A stretch of 50,263 bases of DNA from an uncultured Prevotella sp. (GTDB taxonomy: Bacteria; Bacteroidota; Bacteroidia; Bacteroidales; Bacteroidaceae): the NCBI GenBank assembly GCA_905235835.1, contig CAJONQ010000020.1, positions 1 through 50,263 on the forward strand. Reading direction: 5' to 3'. Of this stretch, positions 13,738 to 24,442 are shown piece after piece. The notes under the pieces are model-generated. The model was not told the origin of the DNA and searched no databases. It saw only the letters and a list, made by a program, of their open reading frames with translations. Within the stretch, counting starts at the first letter, position 1, and each line of letters opens with the position of its first letter. Made by a program: the position numbers and the translations under genes.

Positions 13738-16181
13738 TATTCTTTGGGTTCCTCTGCTGCTTGAGGTTGAGAGGATATAGGTGTCTGATTTGCCTTATCG
13801 TCAGAAGGGGATGGTATGGTGTTGTCAGTCTGACCCTCCACAACAGGGATGTCACCATGACGAATACTGTCAGTAGAAAGGGAGTCAGAATCTGAAACAG
13901 CCTTGAAATAGCCACCGCAGTTATAGGAAATAGCACTAGCATCAAGGTCTTTTGGAATAACAAACTTTGCGTGATACTGCTTGAATGCAGGATCTCCCAA
14001 AACGAGTTCAAGGAAATTACCACAGACGGGTAGGGCAGTACGGTTGCCTTGTCCTAGTTGACCAGTGCGGAAGTGAATGCAACGATATTCACCTCCAACC
14101 CATGCGCCCACAACGAGTTTAGGCGTGGTCCCTACGAACCAGGCATCGGAGTGGTTATTACTAGTACCTGTTTTTCCTCCAAAGTCAGTGTCGTTTAGGT
14201 ATTTGCTGACAAAGCGATAGAGGGCGGAACTAGTGCCGTGCATACCACCCTGTAGGAGTTGTTGCACGAAGAAAGCACTCTTCTGCGGAATTGTCTGCTT
14301 ATCTTCTGTAGTGGCATTGTATATCTCATTTCCATCACGGTCAAGAATCCGAGACACTAATACAGGCTCATGAGCCTTACCGTCATTGACAGGTGTACAA
14401 TAGGCATTAACCAGTTCGAGCAGGTTGACATCACTGGAGCCCAGTGCAAGGGCAGGAGTGGGGTCGAGCTTACTTTTGATACCCATGTCATGTGCAGTCT
14501 TGACAATCTGCGGAATACCTACTTCTTGTCCAAGTTTCACTGCAACAGAGTTGACACTCATCGCAAAAGCTTGCTTCAGAGTGATATTCGCATTAGAGAA
14601 GTGTCCGTCTGCGTTAGTTGGAGCCCATAATACCTCTTTGTCATGGTCCATCACTTTCATGGAGAAGTAAGAGTCCTGACGAGTATCACATGGTGTGATG
14701 CCTTGATTCATGGCTTCTGTATAAACAAAGAGTTTAAAGGTCGAACCAGGTTGGCGCATCGCTGTCACCTTGTCATATTTCCAAGTTTTGAAATCAAGAT
14801 CACCAACCCACGCCTTTACATGTCCTGTTTGTGGCTCCATTGCTACGAAACCGCAGTGCATAAAATGCTCCATATAGCGAATAGAATCGAGAGTGGATAT
14901 CTCCTTCTCGATATACCCCTGCTCATAATCAAAAAGCTTCACATTGTGCGGCTTATTCAGATAATAGTCAATGGAGTCTTGATTGGCATTATACTTTTGC
15001 GACAAATATTTATAATAAGGTAACTTCTTCGCAAGGTCTTCAATAAAATGTGGTATCTCTTGTTGACGTTCGTCACGCCATGGGTTCATACCTAACCAGT
15101 GGTTGTCGAAGCTTTTTTGGATAATTCTCATTTGTTTGGTAACTGCTTCCTCTGCATATTTCTGCATACGAGTATCGATGGTAGCGTAGATTTTCAACCC
15201 ATCACGATAGAGGTCTACATCATTCTCGTTACACCATTCTCTAAGAAAGTTAGCTACAGCTTCACGGAAATAGAGTGCTTGACCATCGTAGTTGTTCTCC
15301 ACACTATAATCAAGGTCAATAGGCTTCTGTATTAAGGTGTCATATGCTTCCTTGGTGACATCCTTGTGTTTCAGCATGTTGCTAAGAACAACATTACGAC
15401 GACTGAAGGAGTTCTTGGGGTTGATACGCGGATTGTAATACGTGGTCGCTTTGAGCAATCCTACGAGAATAGCACACTGATCGGTTGTTAGTTTTTTAGG
15501 TGTCGTACCAAAGTAGGTCTTTGCTGCGGTTTTGATTCCAAAGGCATTAGAGCCAAAGTCAACAGTATTGGCATACATGGTGAGGATTTCCTTCTTATCG
15601 AAGAACATCTCAATTTTGACAGCCGTAATCCATTCTTTGCTCTTCATGATAAGCATCTTCACACCAGGTATATAGCCTAAAAGACCAGTAGAATACTCGG
15701 TGCGGACACGGAACATGTTTTTTACCAATTGTTGTGTGATGGTTGATGCGCCACGGGCATCATGATGTACTACATAGTCTTTTAGGGCAGCAAATACAGC
15801 ACTGAAGTCGATACCGAAATGTTGATAAAAACGCTCGTCTTCTGTATCTATCAGTGCACGCCAGAACACAGGATTTATATCATCGTACTCTACAGGAGTT
15901 CGGTTTTCGCTGAAATACTTACCTATCAGAACATTATCTGCACTATAAAGCTCTGAAGCTTGTGTCGTCTTAGGGTGCATAATCGCATTTAGACTGGGTG
16001 ATTTACCGAAAAGCCACAGGAAATTGATATCTACCATGAAGAGATAGAGGAGAAAGGCAACAATAAAGGATGCAAATCCTACTGCCGTTTTCGTGTACCA
16101 ACTATGTCCCTGATACAAACCCTTATACCACTGCCAGAATTTCTTTGGTGCCTGGCATATCATGTCTATGTATTTATTCAT
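13737..16181 (-). CDS. Penicillin-binding protein 1A (bifunctional)
   Basis: This 814-residue class A PBP polymerizes glycan strands and cross-links peptides outside the inner membrane. A short cytoplasmic N terminus leads to one membrane helix (about residues 31-50). The GT51 glycosyltransferase domain shows [12 protein letters not shown] and [15 protein letters not shown]. The transpeptidase domain has the serine motif GSTFK (near residue 480), the SVN motif and KTGTS (near 669). The last 60 residues are a low-complexity tail rich in Ser, Asp and Pro. It is the last gene of the leftward lpxD-lpxC/fabZ-lpxA-miaA operon and overlaps miaA by 8 nt. Confidence 0.93.
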   Translation of the reverse strand: MNKYIDMICQAPKKFWQWYKGLYQGHSWYTKTAVGFASFIVAFLLYLFMVDINFLWLFGKSPSLNAIMHPKTTQASELYSADNVLIGKYFSENRTPVEYDDINPVFWRALIDTEDERFYQHFGIDFSAVFAALKDYVVHHDARGASTITQQLVKNMFRVRTEYSTGLLGYIPGVKMLIMKSKEWITAVKIEMFFDKKEILTMYANTVDFGSNAFGIKTAAKTYFGTTPKKLTTDQCAILVGLLKATTYYNPRINPKNSFSRRNVVLSNMLKHKDVTKEAYDTLIQKPIDLDYSVENNYDGQALYFREAVANFLREWCNENDVDLYRDGLKIYATIDTRMQKYAEEAVTKQMRIIQKSFDNHWLGMNPWRDERQQEIPHFIEDLAKKLPYYKYLSQKYNANQDSIDYYLNKPHNVKLFDYEQGYIEKEISTLDSIRYMEHFMHCGFVAMEPQTGHVKAWVGDLDFKTWKYDKVTAMRQPGSTFKLFVYTEAMNQGITPCDTRQDSYFSMKVMDHDKEVLWAPTNADGHFSNANITLKQAFAMSVNSVAVKLGQEVGIPQIVKTAHDMGIKSKLDPTPALALGSSDVNLLELVNAYCTPVNDGKAHEPVLVSRILDRDGNEIYNATTEDKQTIPQKSAFFVQQLLQGGMHGTSSALYRFVSKYLNDTDFGGKTGTSNNHSDAWFVGTTPKLVVGAWVGGEYRCIHFRTGQLGQGNRTALPVCGNFLELVLGDPAFKQYHAKFVIPKDLDASAISYNCGGYFKAVSDSDSLSTDSIRHGDIPVVEGQTDNTIPSPSDDKANQTPISSQPQAAEEPKE

Positions 16182-17067
16182 ATTGTGATATATACTTCAG
16201 TATTTCTTCTTTTTGTTGTGGGCGAAACCATCGTACTTGCTCGTCACGCTTGAACCATGTCAGTTGCTTGCGTGCATAACGACGGGTATTGCCCTTTATA
16301 CGTTCTACTGCCTCCTCTAATGACCATGTACCATCAAGATAAGCGAACATCTCTTTGTATCCTACTGTATTTAGCGCATTGTTCTCACGCTTGCTATATA
16401 GAGACTTTGCTTCGTCAAGCAGTCCGTCTCTCATCATCAGATCGACTCGTTTGTTGATGCGTTCATATAACTCCTCACGATCACGGTTGAGACCTATTTT
16501 GACAATTTGGAACGGACGTTGCTTCTTTTCTTGAGTACGGAAGGATGTATAGGTCTTTCCTGTCTGATGGCAAATTTCCAAAGCATGTATTACACGACGG
16601 TAATTCTTTCTGTCTACAATTTCATAATGCTCAGGGTCCATTCGTCTTAGCTCCTCACAAAGCACATCTAACCCTTCTTGTTCAAAGCGTTTTTTCATCT
16701 CCTCACGAATTTCGTCTCGGATAGTAGGAATATCGTCGATACCATTACAAACAGCATCTATATACATCATGCTACCACCTGACAACAACTGGATGGGGGA
16801 GTGTTTGAATTGCTCATTGAGTAGTCGTAATACATCCTGTTCAAACATTGATGCATTGTAGTAGTCGTCGATGCCGATGCTTCCTACAAAATAATGTCTT
16901 ACCGCCTTCAATTGCTCTTCAGATGGCATTGCCGTTCCTATACGCAGTTCCCGATATATTTGTCGGGAGTCAGCATTGATGATAGGTATATTGAAATGCC
17001 TAGCGATGTCAATGCATATATCAGTCTTTCCAACGGCTGTCGGACCCGTGATGACGATGAGCGTCAT
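16174..17067 (-). CDS. miaA: tRNA dimethylallyltransferase
   Basis: This is a 297-residue enzyme that adds a dimethylallyl group to A37 of tRNAs reading UNN codons. The P-loop GPTAVGKT is near residue 9. It is followed by [18 protein letters not shown], the [14 protein letters not shown] segment, [15 protein letters not shown] and the QLTWFKRD tail, all standard for MiaA. ATG at 17067 is chosen because it overlaps the lpxA stop codon by one base, showing tight coupling; the upstream in-frame ATG at 17109 would lie inside lpxA. Confidence 0.95.
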   Translation of the reverse strand: MTLIVITGPTAVGKTDICIDIARHFNIPIINADSRQIYRELRIGTAMPSEEQLKAVRHYFVGSIGIDDYYNASMFEQDVLRLLNEQFKHSPIQLLSGGSMMYIDAVCNGIDDIPTIRDEIREEMKKRFEQEGLDVLCEELRRMDPEHYEIVDRKNYRRVIHALEICHQTGKTYTSFRTQEKKQRPFQIVKIGLNRDREELYERINKRVDLMMRDGLLDEAKSLYSKRENNALNTVGYKEMFAYLDGTWSLEEAVERIKGNTRRYARKQLTWFKRDEQVRWFRPQQKEEILKYISQYE

Positions 17068-17840
17068 TATCTGATAACTCCTCGCTTGGAATTTTCGATA
17101 AATGAACAAATATACTCCACTTCCTTGGAGTCTGGATATTTGGCTCGAGCCTCAGCAATACCATCTTTTAACACACCTTGTGCATAGATGATACGATAAG
17201 CGTCATGAATGGCTTCAATCGTCTCGTTGCTAAAGCCTCGGCGGCGTAACCCGATAAGATTGACACCTGCATAACGTACGGGCTCCTTACCAGCAATCAC
17301 ATATGGAGGAATGTCTTGACTAGTACGTGAACCACCTTGGAACATGATGTAGCTACCCACTTTACAGAACTGGTGGAATAGACATGTAGCGGAGATAATA
17401 GCATAGTCGTCAACCTCTACCTCACCAGCAAACTTGGTGGAGTTTCCGATGATACAGCCATTTCCAATCACGCAATCGTGGGCAACATGCATATTCTCCA
17501 TCAGCAGGTTACCATTACCCACTACTGTTTTTCCCTTTGAGGCAGTTCCGCGGCTGATGGTAACATTCTCACGGATAGAGTTGTTGTTGCCAATTTCGCA
17601 TGTGGTCTCTTCTCCTTGAAATTTGAGGTCTTGTGGCTTGGTGGAGATACTGGAACCTGGGAAGAATTCATTTCCATTTCCAATACGGGCACCTGTATGT
17701 ATTGTTACACTATTATATAGTTTATTGTCACTACCGATAATAACGTTTTTGTCGATATAACAAAACGGACCGATAATATTATTATCGCCCAATTTAGCCT
17801 CTGGGTCGACAAAAGCCATAGGATGTATTTGATTTGCCAT
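17067..17840 (-). CDS. lpxA: UDP-N-acetylglucosamine O-acyltransferase
   Basis: This is a 257-residue cytosolic enzyme of the first lipid A step, transferring a 3-hydroxyacyl chain from ACP to UDP-GlcNAc. The N-terminal two thirds are hexapeptide repeats of a left-handed beta helix. The catalytic histidine lies in [13 protein letters not shown], and the C terminus is helical ([15 protein letters not shown]). It is 2 nt downstream of the lpxC/fabZ fusion, in the lipid A operon. Confidence 0.95.
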   Translation of the reverse strand: MANQIHPMAFVDPEAKLGDNNIIGPFCYIDKNVIIGSDNKLYNSVTIHTGARIGNGNEFFPGSSISTKPQDLKFQGEETTCEIGNNNSIRENVTISRGTASKGKTVVGNGNLLMENMHVAHDCVIGNGCIIGNSTKFAGEVEVDDYAIISATCLFHQFCKVGSYIMFQGGSRTSQDIPPYVIAGKEPVRYAGVNLIGLRRRGFSNETIEAIHDAYRIIYAQGVLKDGIAEARAKYPDSKEVEYICSFIENSKRGVIR

Positions 17841-17842
17841 AT

Positions 17843-19225
17843 TTACTTGTTCTTTACGATTTGTGCAGTAAATGTTGCTTCTGCGACTACATGATCACCA
17901 ACGAAGATATATCCTTTCATAGAAGATATGCCATGACGAACAGGAGCCAGAAGGTCAACTTTGAAAATCAATGTATCCCCAGGAACTACTTTTTGGCGAA
18001 ACTTTACATCATCAATCTTCATGAAATAAGTAGACCAGCGCTCAGGCTCTTCCAAAGTATTCAGAACCAAGAGCCCACCACATTGCGCCATAGCTTCAAT
18101 CTGTAGTACTCCTGGCATTACGGGCTCTTCGGGGAAATGCCCCTGGAAGAATGGCTCGTTGCCTGTCACATTCTTAATACCTACAATACTCGTTGCCCCT
18201 AAAGAGATTACTTTATCAACAAACTGCATGGGGTATCTGTGGGGGAGCAATTCACGAATTTTCTTGATATCCATTACCGGTTCCTCATTAGGGTCGTAAA
18301 TGGGAGCCTGTATCTCGTGCTTGCGTATCTCCTTACGCATCTGACGAGCAAACTTATTGTTAATGGTATGTCCAGGTCGTGTAGCGATGATACGTCCTTT
18401 GATGGGCTTGCCAATGAGTGCCATGTCACCGATAATGTCTAAAAGTTTATGGCGGGTACACTCATTTTCCCATACCAAAGGCTTGTGTTGAATGTAACCT
18501 AATTCATTAGCGTCACGATGTTCTACATGTAGCATATCTGCGAGCTGATCAAGACGCTCTTGTGTCGTCTGTCGCTCATAGATAACAATAGCGTTATCCA
18601 AATCACCACCTTTTATCAGATTTGCCTGCAAAAGAGGCTCGATGTCACGTACAAAGACGAAAGTGCGTGCAGCGGCAATCTCTGTAGAAAAATCTTCTGC
18701 CTTCTCAAGAGTGGCAAACTGGCTATTGATAAATTTTGACTCAAAAGAGCACATTGCAGTTAAAGAGAATGCTTCATCAGGTAAGATGGTAATACAAGAA
18801 CCAGTATTCTCGTCTTTCACCTCTATTTTCTTGCGGATGATATACCAATCTTTTGGGGCATTTTGTTCTTCAACCCCAACTTCTTTGATTTTTTCTACAT
18901 ATTGTATTGCACTACCATCGAGAATAGGGAACTCAGGTCCGTTGACTTGGATTAGACAATTATCAATGCCCAATGCATACAAAGCAGCTAATCCATGTTC
19001 TACAGTAGAGACACGTGCATCACCTTTACCAAGAACTGTGCCACGTTGAGTGTCTATTACGTTCTCAGCGATAGCATCAATAATTGGTTCGCCCTCAAGA
19101 TCGATGCGTTTAATCTTATAACCAGTATTCTCAGGAGCAGGATTAAAAGTTACAGTAAGGTTCAATCCTGTATGCAGTCCTTTCCCAAAAAGGGAGAAAC
19201 TGCCTTTGAGTGTTTTCTGTTTCAT
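17843..19225 (-). CDS. LpxC/FabZ fusion: deacetylase and 3-hydroxyacyl-ACP dehydratase
   Basis: This is a 460-residue two-domain protein. Residues 1-300 are the zinc-dependent LpxC deacetylase (VEHGLAALYALGIDN and HKLLDIIGDMALIGKP carry zinc ligands), the committed step of lipid A synthesis. Residues about 315-460 are FabZ (LLPHRYPMQFVDKV and GHFPEEPVMPGVLQIEAMAQ, with the His and Glu of the active site). The fusion is characteristic of Bacteroidetes and may balance lipid A against fatty acid synthesis. The gene is 6 nt after lpxD. Confidence 0.95.
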   Translation of the reverse strand: MKQKTLKGSFSLFGKGLHTGLNLTVTFNPAPENTGYKIKRIDLEGEPIIDAIAENVIDTQRGTVLGKGDARVSTVEHGLAALYALGIDNCLIQVNGPEFPILDGSAIQYVEKIKEVGVEEQNAPKDWYIIRKKIEVKDENTGSCITILPDEAFSLTAMCSFESKFINSQFATLEKAEDFSTEIAAARTFVFVRDIEPLLQANLIKGGDLDNAIVIYERQTTQERLDQLADMLHVEHRDANELGYIQHKPLVWENECTRHKLLDIIGDMALIGKPIKGRIIATRPGHTINNKFARQMRKEIRKHEIQAPIYDPNEEPVMDIKKIRELLPHRYPMQFVDKVISLGATSIVGIKNVTGNEPFFQGHFPEEPVMPGVLQIEAMAQCGGLLVLNTLEEPERWSTYFMKIDDVKFRQKVVPGDTLIFKVDLLAPVRHGISSMKGYIFVGDHVVAEATFTAQIVKNK

Positions 19226-19231
19226 ATATTT

Positions 19232-20230
19232 TTAATTATTTTCAACTTCAACGATCTTTTTTAACTCGTCAATCTCACGCTGTAACTGTGCTATCTGTCG
19301 GTACATCTCAGGAAGTTTGGCATCTAAAGCCCTTGCCTTGAAGAATACTTTTGGATTGATGGCGGGAGCACCGATTAGCTGTTCTCCATTTCCCTTTGTA
19401 TTACTGATAACACCACTTTGTGCTCCAACAATCGTTTTGTCTGCAATAGTGATATGCCCAGAGAAACCTGCTTGTCCACCAACCATACACCATGCACCAA
19501 TTTTTGTGCTTCCTGCCATACCTACTTGTGCTGACATGACAGTATTCTCGCCAATCTCACAATTATGAGCGACTTGAATCAGGTTGTCAAGTTTTACGCC
19601 TTTATGAATAATGGTCTGTCCCATCGTAGAGCGATCAACACAGGTGTTAGCGCCAATCTCCACGTTGTCCTCAATAACAACAATACCTAATTGCGGAATC
19701 TTATCATAACCATCTTGGTTGGGGGCAAACCCAAAACCATCAGCTCCAATAACAGAGCCTGCGTGAATCGTTACGTTTTTGCCAATCAGACAGCCATCAT
19801 AGATAGTCACATGAGGATATATCATTGAGCCATCACCAATTTTCACTCCATCACCAACATAAGAGAAAGGACCAATATAAACATCATTGCCAATTTCTGC
19901 GGTTTTTGAAATGTAAGCAAGTGAATCAATACCAGTTTTCTTAGGTTGTGACGTGGCATACATCTGCATGAGTTTTGCAACACACTCATATGCGTTGGGC
20001 ACACGTATCAAAGTCGTATTGACTGACTTCTCCAACTCTAAATCATCATTAACCAATACAATACTGGCTTTGGTTTCATAAATGTAATGAGTATATTTAG
20101 GGTTCGACAGGAACGTAATAGCTCCCTCTTTTCCTTCTTCGATTTTTGCAAAGGTATGAACTTTAGTTTGTTCATTACCTTCCACACGACCGCCAATGAA
20201 TTCGGCAATTTGTTTGGCTGTAAACTCCAT
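19232..20230 (-). CDS. lpxD: UDP-3-O-(3-hydroxyacyl)glucosamine N-acyltransferase
   Basis: This is a 332-residue acyltransferase of the third lipid A step. A uridine-binding N-terminal domain ([16 protein letters not shown]) is followed by a hexapeptide-repeat helix with the catalytic histidine in [13 protein letters not shown]. The C-terminal helix ([19 protein letters not shown]) trimerizes the enzyme. It is the first gene of the leftward operon and has a promoter at 20261-20268. Confidence 0.95.
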   Translation of the reverse strand: MEFTAKQIAEFIGGRVEGNEQTKVHTFAKIEEGKEGAITFLSNPKYTHYIYETKASIVLVNDDLELEKSVNTTLIRVPNAYECVAKLMQMYATSQPKKTGIDSLAYISKTAEIGNDVYIGPFSYVGDGVKIGDGSMIYPHVTIYDGCLIGKNVTIHAGSVIGADGFGFAPNQDGYDKIPQLGIVVIEDNVEIGANTCVDRSTMGQTIIHKGVKLDNLIQVAHNCEIGENTVMSAQVGMAGSTKIGAWCMVGGQAGFSGHITIADKTIVGAQSGVISNTKGNGEQLIGAPAINPKVFFKARALDAKLPEMYRQIAQLQREIDELKKIVEVENN

Positions 20231-20260
20231 TTTTTCCTTATAAGTATTAAATTAACTTTG

Positions 20261-20268
20261 CAAAGGTA
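20261..20268 (-). promoter_or_regulatory. -7 box of the lipid A operon
   Basis: TACCTTTG on the minus strand, 30 nt before the lpxD start. It abuts a plus-strand TAACTTTG (20253-20260), so the two boxes are back to back. No clear -33 TTTG is seen. Confidence 0.6.
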
Positions 20269-20279
20269 CTATTTTTTTC

Positions 20280-21500
20280 TTAAATTCTTTGATAACAGAG
20301 ATAATATTTACGTATTTTTTTGGAAAGAAGCTGCACATTTAATATTTCAGAAGCTTCTGCAATGTCTTTTACAGAACCATCTTTGTAAAGAATACCGATA
20401 CTGTCATCATCTGGATTATACATATCTTTGCCAATTTCTGTAAGGGACAGCAAGAAGGATGTCTCGTTCTCGGAAATTCCCATTGCTTTTGCTATATTTG
20501 AACGTAAATAGGCTAGGTATTCCGATGTTGGCGGTTCTTCACTGACCTCCACCTTGAATAGATGACGGTCAAGCATGTCTCTAGCTAAAGTGGATAAGAT
20601 CTTATCGTCAGAATTTTTCCAAACTTTCATAGCACTCCATATGTCTGAGTCATCAAGGTCGGCATACATTTGCAATGTCTCTTCGTGTGTTTTAAACCAA
20701 TCAGAATTTACATTGTTAGTTAAAAAGTAAGCAAGAGCAGGTGTTGCAAAAATCTCTTTACCAGATTTAACTAAATATTTAGCTCTCAATAAGGTATTGA
20801 TCAATATCTTCTCGTATCCTACGGCAGTTTTGTGTAGATATACCTGCCAATACATGAGCCTTCTTGTAGTTAGGAAATTTTCAATAGAATAGATACCTTT
20901 GGAGTCCACTACAAGACGGTCGTCCTTAACATTTAGCATTTTTATAATGCGTGCAGAACCTATATTGCCTTCTGTTACACCTGTAAAAAAAGAATCACGT
21001 CGAATATAATCCAGACGGTCCATATCAAGTTGACTTGATATCAACTGGTGGAAAATCTTGTTCGGGTATTCATCTTTAAAAATAGAAATGGCAAGATTCA
21101 GTTCTCCGTGCATGTCTTTGTTAATCTTCTCCATCATCATCAAAGAGATATCCTCATGAGAAATGTCGTGTATGAGTGTGTTCTCTAGAACATGCGAGAA
21201 AGGTCCGTGTCCGATGTCATGCAATAAGATGGCAGCTTTCACAGCTTCGGCCTCTGAATCGAAAATGTATACCCCTTTTTCTATCAAAGATTTCACGGCT
21301 TCTGTCATCAGATATAGAGCTCCTAATGAGTGTTGGAATCTTGTATGTCTTGCTCCTGGATAAACTACAGAGGCAAGTCCGAGCTGGTTAATTCGGTTTA
21401 GACGTTGAAATAAGGGATGCTGAACAATGTCGTAAAGTAATCCCTTTCTGATTTTAATAAACCCAAAAACGGGGTCATTGATGATTTTATAACTATTCAT
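20280..21500 (-). CDS. HD-domain phosphohydrolase
   Basis: This is a 406-residue cytosolic protein of the HD superfamily, close to dNTP triphosphohydrolase-like proteins. The metal-binding motifs are RFQHSLGALYLM, LLHDIGHGPFSHVLE (H-D pair) and the downstream QLDMDRLDYI. Relatives act on nucleotides, but the substrate of this branch is not settled. It stands 49 nt upstream of lpxD on the same strand and may be partly co-transcribed with it. A -7-like TACCTTCG lies before it on the minus strand (near 21518-21525). Confidence 0.85.
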   Translation of the reverse strand: MNSYKIINDPVFGFIKIRKGLLYDIVQHPLFQRLNRINQLGLASVVYPGARHTRFQHSLGALYLMTEAVKSLIEKGVYIFDSEAEAVKAAILLHDIGHGPFSHVLENTLIHDISHEDISLMMMEKINKDMHGELNLAISIFKDEYPNKIFHQLISSQLDMDRLDYIRRDSFFTGVTEGNIGSARIIKMLNVKDDRLVVDSKGIYSIENFLTTRRLMYWQVYLHKTAVGYEKILINTLLRAKYLVKSGKEIFATPALAYFLTNNVNSDWFKTHEETLQMYADLDDSDIWSAMKVWKNSDDKILSTLARDMLDRHLFKVEVSEEPPTSEYLAYLRSNIAKAMGISENETSFLLSLTEIGKDMYNPDDDSIGILYKDGSVKDIAEASEILNVQLLSKKIRKYYLCYQRI

Positions 21501-21571
21501 CTTTTGCTATTTTTGTGCGAAGGTACTACATTTTTTTGAATCGACCAAGTCTATGATTGACAATTTATTGT

Positions 21572-21579
21572 TATCTTTG
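21572..21579 (+). promoter_or_regulatory. -7 box of trmN6
   Basis: TATCTTTG followed by C, 22 nt before the chosen start. No clear -33 TTTG is seen. Confidence 0.6.
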
Positions 21580-21601
21580 CATCATGTTAAAAGGAAAACA
21601 G

Positions 21602-22261
21602 ATGTTTAGGTTTAAGCGGTTTGTCGTAGAACAAGACTTGTGCGCCATGAAAGTGGGTATGGATGGCGTACTATTAGGAGCATGGGCAAATGGCGGTAAT
21701 CGTATATTAGATATTGGTACGGGTACGGGCTTAATTGCCTTGATGATGGCACAACGAAACATGAATGCCATGGTTACCGCTATTGACATTGACGAGGGAG
21801 CAATCTCACAAGCTATGATGAATGTACAGAATTCTATTTTTAAGAACCAGATTATTGTCAAGCGTGAATCGGTTCAGGAACATCATGGTTTGTATGACTC
21901 GATAGTTTGTAATCCACCTTATTTTATCAACTCCTTAAATGCTCCTAATCAACAGCGTAATATGGCAAGACATACGGATACTTTGACATATGCGGAATTA
22001 ATGTGTTCTGCTTATCGGTTGTTGTCTGATGATGGTGAGTTCTCTGTTATTGTACCTTTTGATTATAAGAGACGGATGGAAGATGAGGCTACATTTGTGG
22101 GTTTCTTTCTTCATCATATGTTGGGAGTCCGTACTATAGAAAGTAAACCAGTAAAACGATATTTACTATCTTTTGTTAAGCATCCGATAGAGCGTGATTA
22201 CAAGATTTTAACTCTAGGTAATAAAGAGTATCATTCTTTGACTGAAGATTTTTATTTGTGA
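21602..22261 (+). CDS. tRNA1(Val) A37 N6-methyltransferase
   Basis: This is a 219-residue SAM-dependent methyltransferase of the YfiC/TrmN6 type, which methylates N6 of A37 in tRNA-Val. The SAM-binding loop is LDIGTGTGLIALMMAQR, the acidic strand is AIDIDEGAI and the catalytic motif is NPPYF, marking an N6-adenine enzyme. ATG 21602 gives the usual MFRFKRFVVEQD start and has AAGGA just before it. ATG 21584 would sit almost on the transcription start. Its 3' end overlaps the convergent GH25 gene by 10 nt. Confidence 0.88.
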   Translation: MFRFKRFVVEQDLCAMKVGMDGVLLGAWANGGNRILDIGTGTGLIALMMAQRNMNAMVTAIDIDEGAISQAMMNVQNSIFKNQIIVKRESVQEHHGLYDSIVCNPPYFINSLNAPNQQRNMARHTDTLTYAELMCSAYRLLSDDGEFSVIVPFDYKRRMEDEATFVGFFLHHMLGVRTIESKPVKRYLLSFVKHPIERDYKILTLGNKEYHSLTEDFYL

Positions 22262-23655
22262 AAACCAGTACGCACAAACTCGTCGAATTGACCTTGAAAT
22301 CCATTGAAAACATTAATATCCACATCTCCTGTAATACCTTGTACTTTTCCTGTTGGTGATAATTGCCAATAGACAAGTTTTACATCAGGTTTATATTCAC
22401 CATAACGAGCAATCCAGACATTATATTTCTTTTTAATATCTGAGGCATTCTTCATGTGGTTAAGGATAAACATTTGGTTCACATAAAGAATTGGAAGTTT
22501 CCCTGTATGGCGTTCCACTATCTCCATCCATATACGGATACGACGCATCAATTCCTCTTCTCCCATGTTTTTTATCTGTGTTTCAGAAGGTTCGACGTCG
22601 AGAACTGGCGGAAAATCATTTTTTCCAATACTGGCGTATTTTAAGAAATGGTTAGCTTGTGCTTGTGGTGTTGTTGACATAGAGAAGAAATGATAAGCAC
22701 CGACATGGATTCCGTGTTTCTTTGCCTGTCTATAGTCTTGGTGGAAATAGCGATTTCTTATAGTCGTTCCTTCTGTGGCCTTAATATACATAAACGAGAT
22801 AGGAAAAGACTGTCCGTTAGTAGGGTGTTTCTTCCCTAAAGAAAGGATACGCAGTTTTTTCCATAGAATAGGGAATCGCTTACGTCCCTTTTCATGTTGA
22901 TGACGAGAGATGTCAATACCATAAATACGTTCAGTTGTGTATTTCAGTCGTTCGCCAAGGAAACGTCCATTCTTCCATTCTCCGACACGCAATTGATGAT
23001 GTGGTGAGGACTCAAAACCAAAGCCCTGGCGGCGGTCTTCTTGCCAATATCCATCATAATAGTTTAAGTCATTTGCTTGGTAGATTCCTTGTCCGGAAGC
23101 CATCAGGTTGCCATCCATCTGCCCATAGTATACCCCAAGAGAGTCAGTACGCCATGCTACGACAATAGTATCATGATCCCATAATCCTCTGACGACCCGT
23201 CCATCAGCGTCAATAGCAATTCCTTTTCCATATAATAGTTGTTTTATATGGTATCGTCCTGCTTTCCAATAGCCTCCTTTTGTCTTAACCGCAATAAGAG
23301 GACGGTCTTTTGCGGCTATCGTATCATAAGTGACATGTTGGGTATAGGGTGTCTTCTTTAAAGCTTTCAGGTATTCCTGTTGTTGCTGGAGTCTTGTATG
23401 ACGGGCTGCAATCTGATTATATCCTTCATCTGCCACATCGTGAACACGGAAATAGTAATTCATCTCTTCCATCTCGTTTCCATTTAATAAAATAAGGTGG
23501 TGGATGGAATCGTCAGAAGGGCGTTGGTGAACTTGAACAATCACCTTGTCGTTCATCCTCATCGGTGTTCGTTGACGGATAAACGGCGAGAAAGGCAAGA
23601 TAGCTCCTAAGAAAACTATCAAGCAGATATCGGCTATGGTTGTTTGGTATTTCAA
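22252..23655 (-). CDS. GH25 lysozyme with MORN-like repeats
   Basis: This is a 467-residue protein. An N-terminal hydrophobic segment (about residues 6-24) is a signal anchor. Residues about 125-240 hold MORN-like repeats (YYGQMDGNLMASGQGIY, then YYDGYWQEDRRQGFGF). Residues about 245-460 are a glycoside hydrolase family 25 domain, which cleaves peptidoglycan. Asp248 (GIDISRHQ) and Asp353/Glu355 (LDVEPSE) are the likely catalytic acids. It follows nudC by 7 nt in the leftward kdsB-nudC operon. MORN repeats fused to a cell-wall hydrolase are unusual, and another MORN protein is encoded nearby at 25392. Confidence 0.88.
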   Translation of the reverse strand: MKYQTTIADICLIVFLGAILPFSPFIRQRTPMRMNDKVIVQVHQRPSDDSIHHLILLNGNEMEEMNYYFRVHDVADEGYNQIAARHTRLQQQQEYLKALKKTPYTQHVTYDTIAAKDRPLIAVKTKGGYWKAGRYHIKQLLYGKGIAIDADGRVVRGLWDHDTIVVAWRTDSLGVYYGQMDGNLMASGQGIYQANDLNYYDGYWQEDRRQGFGFESSPHHQLRVGEWKNGRFLGERLKYTTERIYGIDISRHQHEKGRKRFPILWKKLRILSLGKKHPTNGQSFPISFMYIKATEGTTIRNRYFHQDYRQAKKHGIHVGAYHFFSMSTTPQAQANHFLKYASIGKNDFPPVLDVEPSETQIKNMGEEELMRRIRIWMEIVERHTGKLPILYVNQMFILNHMKNASDIKKKYNVWIARYGEYKPDVKLVYWQLSPTGKVQGITGDVDINVFNGFQGQFDEFVRTGFHK

Positions 23656-23662
23656 GGCTTAA

Positions 23663-24409
23663 TTATTTACTTCCTGTTAACCAGTAGTCTATTAATTGAC
23701 GTGCAATGGATAGCTTTTCAGGAATCAGGGGCAAATGGTCTTTATCAAACCAGGCACCTTTCGATAGTTCAGATCTTTGTAAATGTATGCTTCCACCATC
23801 ATAGTCCGCAGTAAATCCAACCATCAATCCACAGGGATAAGGCCATGGCTGTGATGCAAAATACTGAAGGTTTTTAATATGCAGTCCTGTCTCTTCCATG
23901 ACTTCCCTATGGACAGCTTCTTCCAAGGTCTCTCCTGTTTCAACGAAACCTGCTACTAATCCGTAGAAATCTGTACGGAAATTGTTAGCATGTACAAGCA
24001 GGATCTCTTGTCCTTTACGAACTAATACAATGACAGCTGTAGCTAACTGAGGCCAAATTTCTTTGCCACAATGCTCACAGCGTTTAGAAATGTCAGTATG
24101 GAATTTCATAAGACCTCCGCATACTCCACAAAACTTAGTATTCTGGTCCCAATAGAGCAGTTCGTGGCATTTCCCCGCCTTTAAATAGTCCTCTTGTGAG
24201 AGATGATAGTAACTCTGACGTAAACCGCACATCTCATAACGATCACTCCCTGTTAACGGTTGTTCTATTCGAAAAGCTTTTGCTCCATCAACATTCATGA
24301 CAGTAGTCCAAGGCTTTAATTCAGTTGGTGACTCTGTAGGAATGCGGTAGCCATCAGAAGTCTTTTCCATAACAAGATCAGACTGACAGAATACAAAATA
24401 CTGTACCAT
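23663..24409 (-). CDS. nudC: NAD(+)/NADH diphosphatase
   Basis: This is a 248-residue Nudix hydrolase that splits NADH and can remove NAD caps from RNA. Four cysteines in CGVCGG and CEHCGK form the zinc ribbon. The Nudix box runs GFVETGETLEEAVHREVMEE, followed by TG. The family signature SQPWPYPCGLM follows it. It is the second gene of the kdsB-nudC-GH25 operon, 33 nt after kdsB. Confidence 0.93.
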   Translation of the reverse strand: MVQYFVFCQSDLVMEKTSDGYRIPTESPTELKPWTTVMNVDGAKAFRIEQPLTGSDRYEMCGLRQSYYHLSQEDYLKAGKCHELLYWDQNTKFCGVCGGLMKFHTDISKRCEHCGKEIWPQLATAVIVLVRKGQEILLVHANNFRTDFYGLVAGFVETGETLEEAVHREVMEETGLHIKNLQYFASQPWPYPCGLMVGFTADYDGGSIHLQRSELSKGAWFDKDHLPLIPEKLSIARQLIDYWLTGSK

Positions 24410-24442
24410 TATTAAATTAATATTTACTGATTATAGCCGTTG